NCBI GenBank assembly: GCA_964427825.1
Contig: CAYRUU010000012.1
Location: 1 to 27,572 of the forward strand
Source: GCA-2747515 sp964427825
GTDB lineage: Bacteria > Patescibacteriota > Minisyncoccia > Moranbacterales > GCA-2747515
Reading direction: 5' to 3'
DNA length: 27,572 bases
The translations under genes and the position numbers were made by a program. Shown in pieces: positions 12,524 through 20,640 of this stretch (the first letter of the stretch is position 1; each line of letters begins with the position of its first letter). The notes beneath the pieces were generated by a model, which was given only the letters and a program-made list of their open reading frames with translations, ran no database searches and was not told the DNA's origin.

Positions 12524-12560
12524 GTTTTGCATGTCGTACGCATGTGTGCGGATGCAAAAC
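12524..12560 (+). promoter_or_regulatory. hairpin in the 5' leader of the LysM-like gene
   Basis: GTTTTGCAT (12524-12532) pairs with ATGCAAAAC (12552-12560). Inside, CGCA (12539-12542) pairs with TGCG (12547-12550) around a TGTG loop. It begins about 15 nt after the predicted transcript start. It has no T run, so it is not a simple terminator; a structured leader is plausible but matches no riboswitch class I know. Confidence 0.4.
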
Positions 12561-12615
12561 GGCTTCAACGTAAGCTATTTAACAATTCATGAACTAGAAA
12601 GGATGGTGGAACCCC

Positions 12616-13356
12616 ATGACAGAAACCCACGAAAAGTCTCATTGGTTGCAAGATAATTTACGAATCTTGGTGAGTATCGGTATTGTCATTCTTCTTGTAC
12701 TGGCAATCTACTCCTACTCCAAGCGCAACGCGCCATCGCGCGTCGTTGTCGATGATGTCCAAACGACAGAAGACACCACGCAGGTGGCGATGACACCGAC
12801 CGATGATGTGAACAAGATTATCACAGAAATCAAAGACGACACGGATCAAAAATCTACGGCTCTCCCTGAGCCGACACAAACAAGTGCAGCTCCCGTAGCA
12901 CCGGTAACGCAAGACGCTGAAACGACAGACGCACCACCGGCAGCATCGGAACCAACGGTAGCACAAAAAACAGCACCGACGGAACAAGACACTGCACCAG
13001 CACGTGACGAAACGCCGTCGCAATCCGCACATGATGTTGTCAAAGACATCGTTGCAACACGCAACGACGACATCATCACCGTAACGGCGGTACGCGGCGA
13101 TAGCGCAACAACACTCGCACGCAAAGCGGTAACGCAGTACGCATCCGCACGCAACATCACCGACATCAGCGCGGCGCAAAAAATTTACATGGAAGACTAT
13201 TTGCGACGCACGCAGTCTGGCATACGTGTGCACCCCGATGCGACAATGACATTCACATCCGCACAGATTGACGCGGCGCTCACAAAGGCACGCGCACTCA
13301 CAGCGGCGCAGTTGTCCAACTTGGATCGCTACGCACGTACGGTGTCCAACCTCTAG
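12616..13356 (+). CDS. membrane-anchored protein with degenerate LysM-like domain
   Basis: A 246-residue protein with a cytoplasmic N-terminus of about 14 residues, one membrane helix (about 15-34) and a Pro/Thr/Ala-rich linker of about 110 residues (35-145). A C-terminal domain follows, opening with ITVTAVRGDSATTLARKAVTQY. That stretch resembles the start of LysM modules. AQKIYMEDYLRRTQSGIRVHPDATMTFT follows, a pattern I associate with patescibacterial proteins of this type. LysM modules bind peptidoglycan or other N-acetylglucosamine polymers, so the protein probably reaches from the membrane into the wall. The start has GGTGG 6 nt upstream. A strong terminator follows about 90 nt after the stop. 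It diverges from the DUF456 gene. The architecture is clear; ligand binding is inference. Confidence 0.8.
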   Translation: MTETHEKSHWLQDNLRILVSIGIVILLVLAIYSYSKRNAPSRVVVDDVQTTEDTTQVAMTPTDDVNKIITEIKDDTDQKSTALPEPTQTSAAPVAPVTQDAETTDAPPAASEPTVAQKTAPTEQDTAPARDETPSQSAHDVVKDIVATRNDDIITVTAVRGDSATTLARKAVTQYASARNITDISAAQKIYMEDYLRRTQSGIRVHPDATMTFTSAQIDAALTKARALTAAQLSNLDRYARTVSNL

Positions 13357-13441
13357 TAGTGTTTGTTTGCACAACATCACCGCACACGCAATGCGGGATA
13401 CTCTGCAGCACACAACCTCTCTCGCTCCTTACCAATCATGC

Positions 13442-13472
13442 AAAAAACCCCCGGCAGTGTCCGGGGGTTTTT
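13442..13472. terminator. strong bidirectional terminator between the LysM-like gene and ftsZ
   Basis: CCCCCGG (13448-13454) and CCGGGGG (13461-13467) form a perfect 7-bp GC stem with a 6-nt loop. It is flanked by AAAAAA (13442-13447) and TTTTT (13468-13472). It can stop the plus-strand LysM-like transcript and the minus-strand ftsZ transcript. Confidence 0.92.
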
Positions 13473-13486
13473 GTGTGCGCGATACA

Positions 13487-14890
13487 CTAGTCTTTTTTCA
13501 TCTTCTTGCGAATAAATGCGGGGATTTCAAAATCTTCCTCTTCCGTGTCCGCAATAAACTGTGCCGTGTGCGATGTCGTCGGTCGCGGCTGTGGCGCGAT
13601 AGGTTCGTCCAAAATCATCGTTGTGCGCATCGGACTGCGACGCGCAAGATCTTCATCCGCCTCCGTCGTACGTGCCACGCGCGGCTCTACGTTCATGTCC
13701 ACGGGACGCCTACGCGCATGAAATGTTTGCGATGACACATCAGTACGATCCGCTGTGCGATCCGTTGTTGCGCGTACGGCAATATCATGGCGATCCTTTT
13801 CTTCCGCATCATCACCCTGCACGTGTGATGACGGCGCTGCACCAACCGGCACGCGCTGCGCTTGTCCTGCCGCACGCCGTGGACGCTGCGCCGCTTCATG
13901 TGCTGGTTCGTCTACCGTGGGTGCAACCTGATCTTCAAAACCCGTGGCAACCACAGTGATCTTGATCTCGCCTTTCGGCAAATGATCATCAATAACTGTA
14001 CCAAAAATGATGCGCGCATCTGGATCAACGGACTCTGTGATCACATGCGATGCCTCCTCCACTTCAAACATCGTAATATCACTACTGCCGGTAATATTAA
14101 ACAGCACACGCTTCGCCCCATCGATAGACAGATCCAAAAGCGGACTATTCACCGCCGACTTGGCAGCCTCTACAGCGCGATTTTCTCCCGTGCCCGTACC
14201 GATGCCCATGAGTGCATCACCGCTATTTGCCATCGTTGTCTCCACATCTTTAAAGTCCACATTGACACTTTCCGAACTGCTGTTGCAAATGATATCGGAA
14301 ATACCCTGCACGCCCTGTCGGAGCACATCATCCACAATACGAAAGGCATTCACCAAACTCGTCTTGCGGTCAATAATGGAAAGAATTTTGTCATTTTGGA
14401 TGGAAATGATCGTGTCCACACGCTTCTTGAGCGCTGCCAAACCCTCTTCCGCAATGGCACGACGACGCGATCCCTCAAAAGAGAATGGCTTGGTAACCAC
14501 AGCAACCGTCAAAATACCCAATTCCTTCGCCGTTTCTGCAACCACCGGTGCCGCACCTGTGCCGGTGCCGCCACCAAGGCCGCACGTCACAAACACCATA
14601 TCCGCACCCTTCAACACATTTTGAATCTCCTCACGACTTTCTTCCGCTGCCTGACGACCCACTTCTGGGTTCATACCGGCGCCAAGGCCTTTCGTCAAAC
14701 TCTTACCGATATGTACCTTTTCCTCCGCCTTGGAATGATGAAGCGCCTGCGTATCCGTATTGATTGCAACAAATTCCACACCTTTGAGTTGTGCATCAAT
14801 CATACGGGAGATGGCGTTACCGCCGCCACCACCAACGCCGATGACTTTAATGCGTGAAAATGTTTCTATATCAGTTTTTACCTCTGCCAT
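13487..14890 (-). CDS. ftsZ: cell division protein FtsZ
   Basis: FtsZ is the tubulin-like GTPase that forms the division ring. The 467-residue protein has the GTPase domain at about 10-320, with GVGGGGGNA (18-26) and the tubulin signature GLGGGTGTG at 104-112. The T7 loop NVDFKD is at 210-215, with both catalytic acidic residues kept. An acidic, Arg-rich, variable linker of about 130 residues follows. The C-terminal peptide EIPAFIRKKMKKD should bind FtsA. Just before the T7 loop the sequence reads ICNSSSESVN, where most FtsZ have a PGLIN-type turn, a notable divergence. A promoter lies in the 112-nt gap after ftsA, and a strong terminator follows the gene. No SD is visible at the ATG. Confidence 0.98.
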   Translation of the reverse strand: MAEVKTDIETFSRIKVIGVGGGGGNAISRMIDAQLKGVEFVAINTDTQALHHSKAEEKVHIGKSLTKGLGAGMNPEVGRQAAEESREEIQNVLKGADMVFVTCGLGGGTGTGAAPVVAETAKELGILTVAVVTKPFSFEGSRRRAIAEEGLAALKKRVDTIISIQNDKILSIIDRKTSLVNAFRIVDDVLRQGVQGISDIICNSSSESVNVDFKDVETTMANSGDALMGIGTGTGENRAVEAAKSAVNSPLLDLSIDGAKRVLFNITGSSDITMFEVEEASHVITESVDPDARIIFGTVIDDHLPKGEIKITVVATGFEDQVAPTVDEPAHEAAQRPRRAAGQAQRVPVGAAPSSHVQGDDAEEKDRHDIAVRATTDRTADRTDVSSQTFHARRRPVDMNVEPRVARTTEADEDLARRSPMRTTMILDEPIAPQPRPTTSHTAQFIADTEEEDFEIPAFIRKKMKKD

Positions 14891-14949
14891 ACACGTACTA
14901 AAAATGGGTTAAATTTGCGGAAAAATACACGAACACCCTACAGTTTTTT

Positions 14950-14979
14950 ACTGTACCATGCGTGGAAGTTTCCTGTCAA
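14950..14979 (-). promoter_or_regulatory. promoter of ftsZ in the ftsA-ftsZ gap
   Basis: On the minus strand TTGACA (14979-14974), an 18-bp spacer and TACAGT (14955-14950) stand about 60 nt before the ftsZ ATG. The -10 is one arm of a small inverted repeat (TACAGT/ACTGTA, 14939-14955). This would let ftsZ be expressed above ftsA. Confidence 0.6.
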
Positions 14980-15002
14980 CAAAATGGAAAAGATCCGCAC
15001 TC

Positions 15003-16259
15003 CTACGGGAGAAACCGTTGGAACATCTCTTTGATTTTCGCGAAGAAGTCCCCAACGCCTTCGCCAATAGGATCAAGGATTCCGCCGCGAAAAGGATTTT
15101 TATTTGTATTGTGATTGCCGTTCACCGCCCAGAGGATGAGACCGACCACCGTCGCATACGATGCATCATCCACATGGTCCACCACGCCAAGTAAATTAAC
15201 AGGACGTCCGATGGAAACGGGCAACCGAAGTTTTTGTTTTGCAAATTCCACAATGTGCGGCATATGTGATCCGCCACCGGTCAATACCGCACCTGCCGGT
15301 AGCATCTGATCCTTACCAATCTTCTCCAATTCTTTTACCACGAGATCAAAAATTTCATCCAATCGTGCATGAATCATCTCCAAAACGTCACGATGGTAGA
15401 CGCTGTCTTTCTCTTTCTCATCAAACTGCGAAAGATCAATCATATTCTTGGGATCAACACCTTCCGTTGTTGCGCTACCGTATTCCACTTTCACACGCTC
15501 TGCCGTGTCAATCTCCACGCGCAAGCCAATAGCGACATCGTGTGTAATGAAATCACAGCCCACCGGCAAAACAGCAGTGTGGATCAGTTCACCCTCTTCA
15601 TAGACGGCAAGCGACACCGTGCTGGCACCGAGATTGACCAACACCACACCAAGATCTTTCTGCTTTTTGGTAAGTGTGGATTCTGCTGCGGCAAGCGGCT
15701 CAATGATGAAGTCCTCCACGCCGACATTCGCCCGATCCATTGCCGCGGTGAGATTCTTGACATGGTTACTCGGCGCCTCTACAATCACCGCATCCACCTC
15801 CAGTCGCACACCGCGCAACCCCACAGGATCTTTGATGTCATGCTGATCATCAAGGCGAAACGATCGCGGAATCACGTGGATCACATCGCTGTTGGTTGGG
15901 ATGGAAATCGCCTGCGCTGCTTCAATCACGCGCACCACGTCGTCTTCGTTGACTGTTCCATCCGCACGCCCGATGGCAATGACACCGCGCGTTTCTTTGA
16001 CCGTGATGCCTGCGCCGCCAATGCTTACAATGGCGCTACGCACGCGCTGTGCACTCATTTGTTCCGCCTTTTCCACCGCACTGGCAATAGCATCCGCCGC
16101 ATCAGTGATATCCACAACAGCACCACGCCGCAAACCGATAGACGGCACAATTCCGGCGCCCAACACGCGAATCTGACCATCATCACCGGCAACATCCGCA
16201 ATCACACAGCGTACTGTGGATGTGCCAAGATCAATACTGGTAATGATTTGTGTTTTCAT
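15003..16259 (-). CDS. ftsA: cell division protein FtsA
   Basis: FtsA is an actin-like ATPase that anchors FtsZ filaments to the membrane and recruits the divisome. The 418-residue protein begins IITSIDLGTSTVRCVIADV, the phosphate-1 loop. It contains SHS2-domain insert sequence (RSAIVSIGGAGITVKETRGVIAI) and phosphate-2 VVLVNLGASTVSLAVYEEG. The adenosine motif is AVLTGGGSHMPHI. The end, DFFAKIKEMFQRFLP, is a typical amphipathic membrane-targeting helix. I start at ATG 16259; a GTG at 16268 in frame would add three residues. AAGTGG lies 5 nt before the ATG. The order dgkA-ftsA-ftsZ is on one strand, with 16 nt between dgkA and ftsA, so ftsA is probably expressed from the yqeY-ybeY-dgkA transcript. 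Confidence 0.97.
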   Translation of the reverse strand: MKTQIITSIDLGTSTVRCVIADVAGDDGQIRVLGAGIVPSIGLRRGAVVDITDAADAIASAVEKAEQMSAQRVRSAIVSIGGAGITVKETRGVIAIGRADGTVNEDDVVRVIEAAQAISIPTNSDVIHVIPRSFRLDDQHDIKDPVGLRGVRLEVDAVIVEAPSNHVKNLTAAMDRANVGVEDFIIEPLAAAESTLTKKQKDLGVVLVNLGASTVSLAVYEEGELIHTAVLPVGCDFITHDVAIGLRVEIDTAERVKVEYGSATTEGVDPKNMIDLSQFDEKEKDSVYHRDVLEMIHARLDEIFDLVVKELEKIGKDQMLPAGAVLTGGGSHMPHIVEFAKQKLRLPVSIGRPVNLLGVVDHVDDASYATVVGLILWAVNGNHNTNKNPFRGGILDPIGEGVGDFFAKIKEMFQRFLP

Positions 16260-16275
16260 AGACGCCACTTGTCAT

Positions 16276-16644
16276 TTAACGTGAGAACGCTTCAAAAAGT
16301 AATGGTATAAAAATGATCACACCCACAATACTCGCCCCAATTGCTAACACTAGTACCATTGCTGCGGACATATCTTTGATGACAGCAGCATACGGGTGTT
16401 TACGCGGTTTCAAAATATCCACAATCCGCTCATTGACCGTATTCATCAATTCTATCATAAAAATCAAAAAAATCATCGTCACGACAATCGTCGCCTGTTG
16501 CCACGATGCACGCAAGGCAACCAGCGCAACAATAACAAAGAGTGCAATAAACGTTTCAATGCGAAAATTGCGCTCATGGCGAAAGGTGTAAACCAACCCG
16601 CGTACTGCCGCTCTCACACTATAGGTAAATGAATATCTGCTCAT
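16276..16644 (-). CDS. dgkA: diacylglycerol kinase / undecaprenol kinase family protein
   Basis: DgkA-family enzymes phosphorylate diacylglycerol or, in many Gram-positive bacteria, undecaprenol in the membrane. The 122-residue length is typical. The N-terminus (VRGLVYTFRHERNFRIE) has the family pattern before helix 1, which carries the conserved E30. Active-site positions are E65, N68 and E72 in IELMNTVNERIVD, then K90-D91 in VIKDMSAAMVL. Three membrane helices are seen (about 31-45, 51-70, 92-115). I start at ATG 16644, 13 nt after the ybeY stop; the longer frame would begin inside ybeY. It sits next to ftsA, which favours recycling of the lipid carrier for peptidoglycan and other polymers. 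Which lipid it uses cannot be told from sequence. Confidence 0.92.
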   Translation of the reverse strand: MSRYSFTYSVRAAVRGLVYTFRHERNFRIETFIALFVIVALVALRASWQQATIVVTMIFLIFMIELMNTVNERIVDILKPRKHPYAAVIKDMSAAMVLVLAIGASIVGVIIFIPLLFEAFSR

Positions 16645-16657
16645 AGCATCCCATTTG

Positions 16658-17143
16658 TCACTTATGCTGCATGAACCGCGCAACAACATCATCCTGCACA
16701 CGAAACATCTGTGCACCATGGTGCAATCCCGTCAAGTGCAAAACGCCATGCGCAAATGCCGTATAGAACTCCGTCAACGGATCCGTGCCATCTTCCTGCG
16801 CATAAAGCACAATCTGAGTATAGCACAGAATCACCTCACCGAGAAATATGTGGGCGATTTCCGCTGTGCGTAAATCTGCCATATCACTGTAGTGCCCACA
16901 CGATAACACATCCGTCGGTGCATCTATAGCGCGCAATCGCCTGTTTTCCGCACGCATCCGCTCCGGATCCACAGACGCCACGCTAATGGTTACATCGCGC
17001 ACCGCGCGTCCGCAACGCCCCGACGATCGCAGTGCATCCGTCGCCACGTATGTGAGTGCCACAGCGTCGCACGGCGCATCATTGCTCGCACACTCAAGAT
17101 CAAGGTGGACCGTAACATCCGCGCGCGCGCCCATCGGCGTCAT
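16658..17143 (-). CDS. ybeY: endoribonuclease YbeY (rRNA maturation factor)
   Basis: YbeY is a single-strand metalloendoribonuclease involved in 16S rRNA 3' end maturation and ribosome quality control. The 161-residue protein has VTISVASVDPERMRAENRRLRAIDAPTDVLSC near the middle, matching the usual LN..YR..d.pTDVLSF. LGEVILC corresponds to LGDI.I. The zinc triad is H132, H136 and H142 in HGVLHLTGLHH. The usual Asp before the last His is also His here. A C-terminal helix follows, and the family's common EM...E segment is shortened. The ATG overlaps the yqeY stop as ATGA, indicating translational coupling. dgkA follows after 13 nt. The assignment is good although the sequence is divergent at its ends. 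Confidence 0.9.
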   Translation of the reverse strand: MTPMGARADVTVHLDLECASNDAPCDAVALTYVATDALRSSGRCGRAVRDVTISVASVDPERMRAENRRLRAIDAPTDVLSCGHYSDMADLRTAEIAHIFLGEVILCYTQIVLYAQEDGTDPLTEFYTAFAHGVLHLTGLHHGAQMFRVQDDVVARFMQHK

Positions 17144-17592
17144 GACAAGAATTTCTCCACTGCGGCGCGCACATGCGATCCATCTGCCGCCGATCCGATT
17201 TCGCGCATTGCCGCCGCCATCACCTTGCCCATATCTGCACGCGACGCGGCACCAGTTTCGGCGATCACGCGTTGCACGATATCCTCTATCTGCGCCTGCG
17301 CCATCGGCGCCGGCACGTATTGTTCAATCAGTGTGATTTCCATTTCTTCTTTGGTCGCCAAATCTTCGCGCCCACCGACACGATACTGCTCCACACTGTC
17401 ACGACGCTGCTTGATGGCGCGCTTCAAAACGGCAATTGTCGCCGCATCATCCAGGCCTTCCTCACGCTTCTTCTGCGCGATCTCTTCGTTCTTGATCATG
17501 CTGTCCACCACGCGCAACGTGTCGCGCACCTGCGTATCACCACGCTTCATCGCCGATTTCAAATCCTCCGTGATTGTGTGTCGTAGAGACAT
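17140..17592 (-). CDS. yqeY: YqeY-like / GatB-YqeY domain protein
   Basis: A 150-residue helical protein of the YqeY family, related to the C-terminal tRNA-binding domain of GatB. It opens MSLRHTITEDLKSAMKRGDTQVRDTLRVVDSMIKNEEI, which matches the family pattern L...ik.Am+.+d..rl.tLRll.sai.n.Ei. EYRVGGREDLATKEEMEITLIEQYVPAPMAQAQIEDIV follows, corresponding to the usual gr.dL...E..Ei.il..YLP..ls..ei. The C-terminal GKVMAAAMREIGSAADGSHVRAAVEKFL is also typical. Its exact role is unsettled; it is linked to tRNA-dependent amidation or to adjacent rpsU and primase genes. Here rpsU precedes it, a common arrangement. ybeY overlaps its stop. A TATAAT is present upstream (about 17612-17607) without a clear -35. 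Confidence 0.93.
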   Translation of the reverse strand: MSLRHTITEDLKSAMKRGDTQVRDTLRVVDSMIKNEEIAQKKREEGLDDAATIAVLKRAIKQRRDSVEQYRVGGREDLATKEEMEITLIEQYVPAPMAQAQIEDIVQRVIAETGAASRADMGKVMAAAMREIGSAADGSHVRAAVEKFLS

Positions 17593-17708
17593 CTTTTTGT
17601 CTTTAACTTAATTATACGCGTCGCCTCTCGTTGGCACGCACGCTCATCTGTCGTCTGTTCGCGCGTAGACGCAACACTGCGTCACACACGCGACACACGA
17701 CACATCGT

Positions 17709-17966
17709 TTATGCGTTGATCTTCTTTTTCAACTCACGCAACGTCGTTTCATCAAAACGTCCCAATTTCTTGAGCTTATTGACTTCCTTACGCATCTGAT
17801 TTTTATACAACGCTTCCTGCCGACGTTCCGTCTTGCTCTTCTCGTTTTTATTGAAGCGATTTTTACGCACGTGCATCAAAACACCGCTTTGCTGCACACG
17901 GCGCGTAAAGCGTTTAATCAAACTATCCGTTGTCTCGCGATCGTTTTTCTTATAGACGTAGACCAT
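17709..17966 (-). CDS. rpsU: 30S ribosomal protein S21
   Basis: bS21 is a small-subunit protein near the 3' end of 16S rRNA that helps mRNA binding. The 85-residue protein begins MVYVYKKNDRETTDSLIKRFTRRVQQSG, equivalent to the family V.V...E..e.alrRFkr...k.G start. HVRKNRFNKNEKSKTERRQEALYKNQMRK follows, matching the R..yEkps..RrrK segment. It is somewhat longer than the common 58-71 residues, with an extended Lys-rich C-terminus. An AAGGAG lies 11 nt before the ATG, one of the few clear SD sites at a housekeeping gene here. It follows hit by 98 nt and precedes yqeY by 116 nt; in both gaps I see only short hairpins and no convincing terminator. Confidence 0.93.
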   Translation of the reverse strand: MVYVYKKNDRETTDSLIKRFTRRVQQSGVLMHVRKNRFNKNEKSKTERRQEALYKNQMRKEVNKLKKLGRFDETTLRELKKKINA

Positions 17967-18064
17967 TTTACGTCACTCTCCTTTCTAATCTAAACCATCC
18001 GCATCATCATCCTGCGGACAAGGCAATCAACGCATGCGCGCGCCTATTGCACGTGTCCCCACGA

Positions 18065-18424
18065 TCATTCTTGCACCGGTGCAATGTGCTCGGTGAGCGG
18101 TGCACCGCCAATCACATGGACGTGAACATGCGGCACTTCCTGTCCGCCGTGTTTGCCCGTGCGAATCAATACCTTGTATCCCGTATCTACAATGTTGCGC
18201 AACTTTGCCACAGCAACCGCCGCTTGCAAAAGCTCCGCAAGCATGGGCGCGTGCGCCGCCGTCACGTCATGCAATGATGCAACATGCTCCTTGGGAATCA
18301 CCAACACATGCACCGGCGCGATTGGCGCAATGTCATCAAACGCTACAACGTGCTCTCCCTCATACACCAGTGATGTCGGGATGTCCCTGCGTACAATTTT
18401 GCAAAAGATACAGTCACTTATCAT
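18065..18424 (-). CDS. HIT family hydrolase (HinT-like)
   Basis: Histidine-triad proteins hydrolyse nucleotide phosphoramidates or dinucleotide polyphosphates. The 119-residue protein is HinT-like. CIFCKIVRRDIPTSLVYEGEHVVAFDDIAP at the N-terminus carries the C5-x-x-C8 zinc pair often found in bacterial HIT proteins. VHVLVIPKEHVASL is the nucleotide-binding strand. The catalytic triad is H99-x-H101-x-H103 in VPHVHVHVIGG. The length and the single domain fit HinT. The start at 18424 lies 7 nt after the hisS stop, so the two are probably co-transcribed. HIT and aminoacyl-tRNA synthetase genes may be linked through hydrolysis of aminoacyl-AMP by HinT, a known activity of the family. No SD is visible. 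Confidence 0.95.
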   Translation of the reverse strand: MISDCIFCKIVRRDIPTSLVYEGEHVVAFDDIAPIAPVHVLVIPKEHVASLHDVTAAHAPMLAELLQAAVAVAKLRNIVDTGYKVLIRTGKHGGQEVPHVHVHVIGGAPLTEHIAPVQE

Positions 18425-18431
18425 ATCACGT

Positions 18432-19808
18432 TTATTTCATTTTTACAAGTTTTGACGATTCTTTCAGGTTTTTCTTGATAAAATTCACAATACGCTTTTG
18501 TGCCACGGTTTCCTGTGTCCCAGTGAGCATATTTTTGACAATCACCGTCTCGTCCAACGCCTCCTGCTGCCCAATAATCAGCGTCAATTCCACACCAAGC
18601 TTACTGGCGTGACGCAGCTGCGTTTTGAGTGCGCCGCGCCCAAAACTCTCCGCAACCAAGATGCCCGCCTGTTCAATTTCTGCAAAAAGCGGCAAACTCT
18701 TTTTCTTTGCCAACTCGCCCAACTGTGCCAAAAACACGCGCGGCTGCGGCACCTGATAGCGTTTCGCCTTCACGCGGCGCATCTCACCAATGACGCGATC
18801 CACACCAAATGCAAAGCCAATGGCCGGTGTCGGCGTACCGCCGTAGCTCTCCACCAATCCGTCAAAACGCCCGCCGCCGCCAAGTGCGCGCCGCACGCCA
18901 TCCGGTGTGTCTGACACGGAAATCTCGAACACTGTCCGCGTATAATACTCCAAACCGCGCACCAACTGCGAATCAATCATATACGGCACATTCAACTCAT
19001 CCAAATATTCCAAAAACCGACGAAAGTGGTCGCGCGATTCCTTGTCCAGGTGATCAATCAACTGCGGCGCACCAGCACACACCTGCATACATTTGTCATC
19101 TTTCGCATCAAAGATCCGCAACGGATTTACCTCAATCATCTCGCGTTGCTGCGCCGGCAATTTCATTTTTTTGGACCGAAAGTACGCCTTAAGCAGTTTA
19201 ATATATTCCTTGCGGGCTTCTGCCGTACCGATGGAGTTCACGCTGAACTGCACATTACGCACACCAAGATTTTTCATCACACGATACGCCAACTGCACCA
19301 CCTGTGCATCCAAAACGGGATCTTGCTCACCAAAAATATTGTACTCCGCCTGATAGAACTCGCGATACCGCCCTTCTTCCGGATTGTCATACCGATACAC
19401 CGGTCCCATGGCAAAAAGCTTTACCGGCTGCGGCAAAATTGCCATACCGTGCTGGATATAGGTACGCGCAATGGACGACGTCAGTTCCGGGCGCAAGGCT
19501 GCACGCTCACTGCCCTTTGTCGTCAACGTATACAATTGCTTTTGCACAATCTCACTATCACGCCCAAGCGATCGCTCAAAAAGACTAGCAAGTTCAACGA
19601 TCGGCGTCTCCACACGCGAAAAACCGTATTCCACAGCGCTGCGTTCCAATACCTTGCGCGCCTGCTGCCAATACGGTTGGTCACCCGGCAAAACATCGCG
19701 CATACCCTGTAGTGTTTGCATGGCAAGCGGTTCCTCTGCGCGCGCAGATGCTGCGCTGCGTTTTGTTGTTATGGATTTTTTCTGCTTTGCAGACTTTGGT
19801 GCTGCCAT
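18432..19808 (-). CDS. hisS: histidyl-tRNA synthetase
   Basis: HisRS charges tRNA-His. This 458-residue class II synthetase has motif 1 around EYGFSRVETPIVELASLFERSLG and motif 2 GPVYRYDNPEEGRYREFYQAEYNIFGE. The histidine A motif is LVRGLEYYTRTVFEI, with GGGGRFDGLVESYGG and the motif 3-like IGFAFGVDRVIGEM after it. A C-terminal anticodon-binding domain follows (GILVAESFGRGALKTQLRHASKLGVELTLIIG). About 30 residues rich in Lys, Ala and Ser precede the usual start (MQTLQGMRDVLPGDQPYW). This is a basic extension of unknown use, or the true start may be the ATG at residue 30. It lies 43 nt after lepB's stop and 7 nt before hit. No SD is visible at ATG 19808. Confidence 0.97.
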   Translation of the reverse strand: MAAPKSAKQKKSITTKRSAASARAEEPLAMQTLQGMRDVLPGDQPYWQQARKVLERSAVEYGFSRVETPIVELASLFERSLGRDSEIVQKQLYTLTTKGSERAALRPELTSSIARTYIQHGMAILPQPVKLFAMGPVYRYDNPEEGRYREFYQAEYNIFGEQDPVLDAQVVQLAYRVMKNLGVRNVQFSVNSIGTAEARKEYIKLLKAYFRSKKMKLPAQQREMIEVNPLRIFDAKDDKCMQVCAGAPQLIDHLDKESRDHFRRFLEYLDELNVPYMIDSQLVRGLEYYTRTVFEISVSDTPDGVRRALGGGGRFDGLVESYGGTPTPAIGFAFGVDRVIGEMRRVKAKRYQVPQPRVFLAQLGELAKKKSLPLFAEIEQAGILVAESFGRGALKTQLRHASKLGVELTLIIGQQEALDETVIVKNMLTGTQETVAQKRIVNFIKKNLKESSKLVKMK

Positions 19809-19851
19809 AGAGAGTGTATTGTGCTACAAATTACCCTGTGCGCCCAGTGCG

Positions 19852-20469
19852 TCACAGTGCATCAATTTTGCCAGGTGGCCACGCGCGCAGCGCCGCCCTG
19901 CCCATTACCGCGCCCTTGCCAATCGGCCCAAAAACGCGCGAATCGCTACTTGCTGGACGATTATCACCCAAAACATAGTATTGATCATCCGTCAATGTCA
20001 CATCCGCTTCGCCGCCCGTCTTGCGCCCGTCGGGAAGATAGGTGCTCTCATCCAAAAGATAGCCTTCCGGATGTTCCGCATTGAAAACACGCACAACGCC
20101 GTCAGACACAACAACACGTTCCCCCGGCAGACCGATGATGCGCTTGATGTAGTACTGCTTGTCGCGTATGGGTGCACGAAATACCACCACATCACCGCGC
20201 GCAAACACCTTGTGCGGCTCCACAAGCACAACATTTTTCCCAAAAACATTGATGATCGTGCGCTTATAGCCAAGCTCGTTGACAATCAAGTATTGCCGAT
20301 CGGAAAAATTGGGCTCCATACTCTGCCCACGCACAAAAAAAGGCTGAAAGAGAAACATCCGTACGGGAATGATGATAATCAATGCCAAAAAGAACATTTT
20401 GACAACCTCCACCACAAACACCTTCATATCCTCTTTTTGCACCTGCGGTTTTTGTTTTGCACTGCTCAT
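19852..20469 (-). CDS. lepB: signal peptidase I
   Basis: LepB removes signal peptides from proteins exported through SecYEG. The 205-residue protein has one N-terminal membrane helix (about 17-39), with the active site outside. The catalytic Ser50 lies in RGQSMEPNF and the catalytic Lys109 in YYIKRIIGLPGE. The conserved end motif is YYVLGDNRPASSDSR. This is the short, single-helix Gram-positive type. I start at ATG 20469; the frame extends to a TTG at 20532 but would add a second hydrophobic run and has no SD. The promoter at 20560-20588 leaves a leader of about 85 nt. It heads the run lepB-hisS-hit-rpsU-yqeY-ybeY-dgkA-ftsA-ftsZ. Confidence 0.96.
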   Translation of the reverse strand: MSSAKQKPQVQKEDMKVFVVEVVKMFFLALIIIIPVRMFLFQPFFVRGQSMEPNFSDRQYLIVNELGYKRTIINVFGKNVVLVEPHKVFARGDVVVFRAPIRDKQYYIKRIIGLPGERVVVSDGVVRVFNAEHPEGYLLDESTYLPDGRKTGGEADVTLTDDQYYVLGDNRPASSDSRVFGPIGKGAVMGRAALRAWPPGKIDAL

Positions 20470-20559
20470 AAAATAGATCATCTTGCGAAAAAATAGCACG
20501 CAAAGCACACAAAAAAATGCGTCCAACGACAAAAATATGCACTACACGTAAACGTGCTC

Positions 20560-20588
20560 ATCATAGCATATTTTTTGCCACTATGCAA
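20560..20588 (-). promoter_or_regulatory. promoter of lepB
   Basis: On the minus strand TTGCAT (20588-20583), a 17-bp spacer and TATGAT (20565-20560) precede a leader of about 85 nt before ATG 20469. The 20470-20864 stretch holds this promoter, the atpC terminator region and one weak small frame; I see nothing else in it. Confidence 0.6.
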
Positions 20589-20640
20589 ACAAGCCAATGT
20601 TCCACTATTTATTGCGAAAAATACACCTTGGGCGTCATAT

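Noticed and set aside
12441..12656. 71-codon frame overlapping the LysM-like gene start
   Set aside because: It opens upstream of the promoter -10, overlaps the clear gene in another frame and lacks family features.
20470..20532. TTG start at 20532 for lepB
   Set aside because: It adds a hydrophobic, Cys-containing stretch, has no SD and is not typical of the family.
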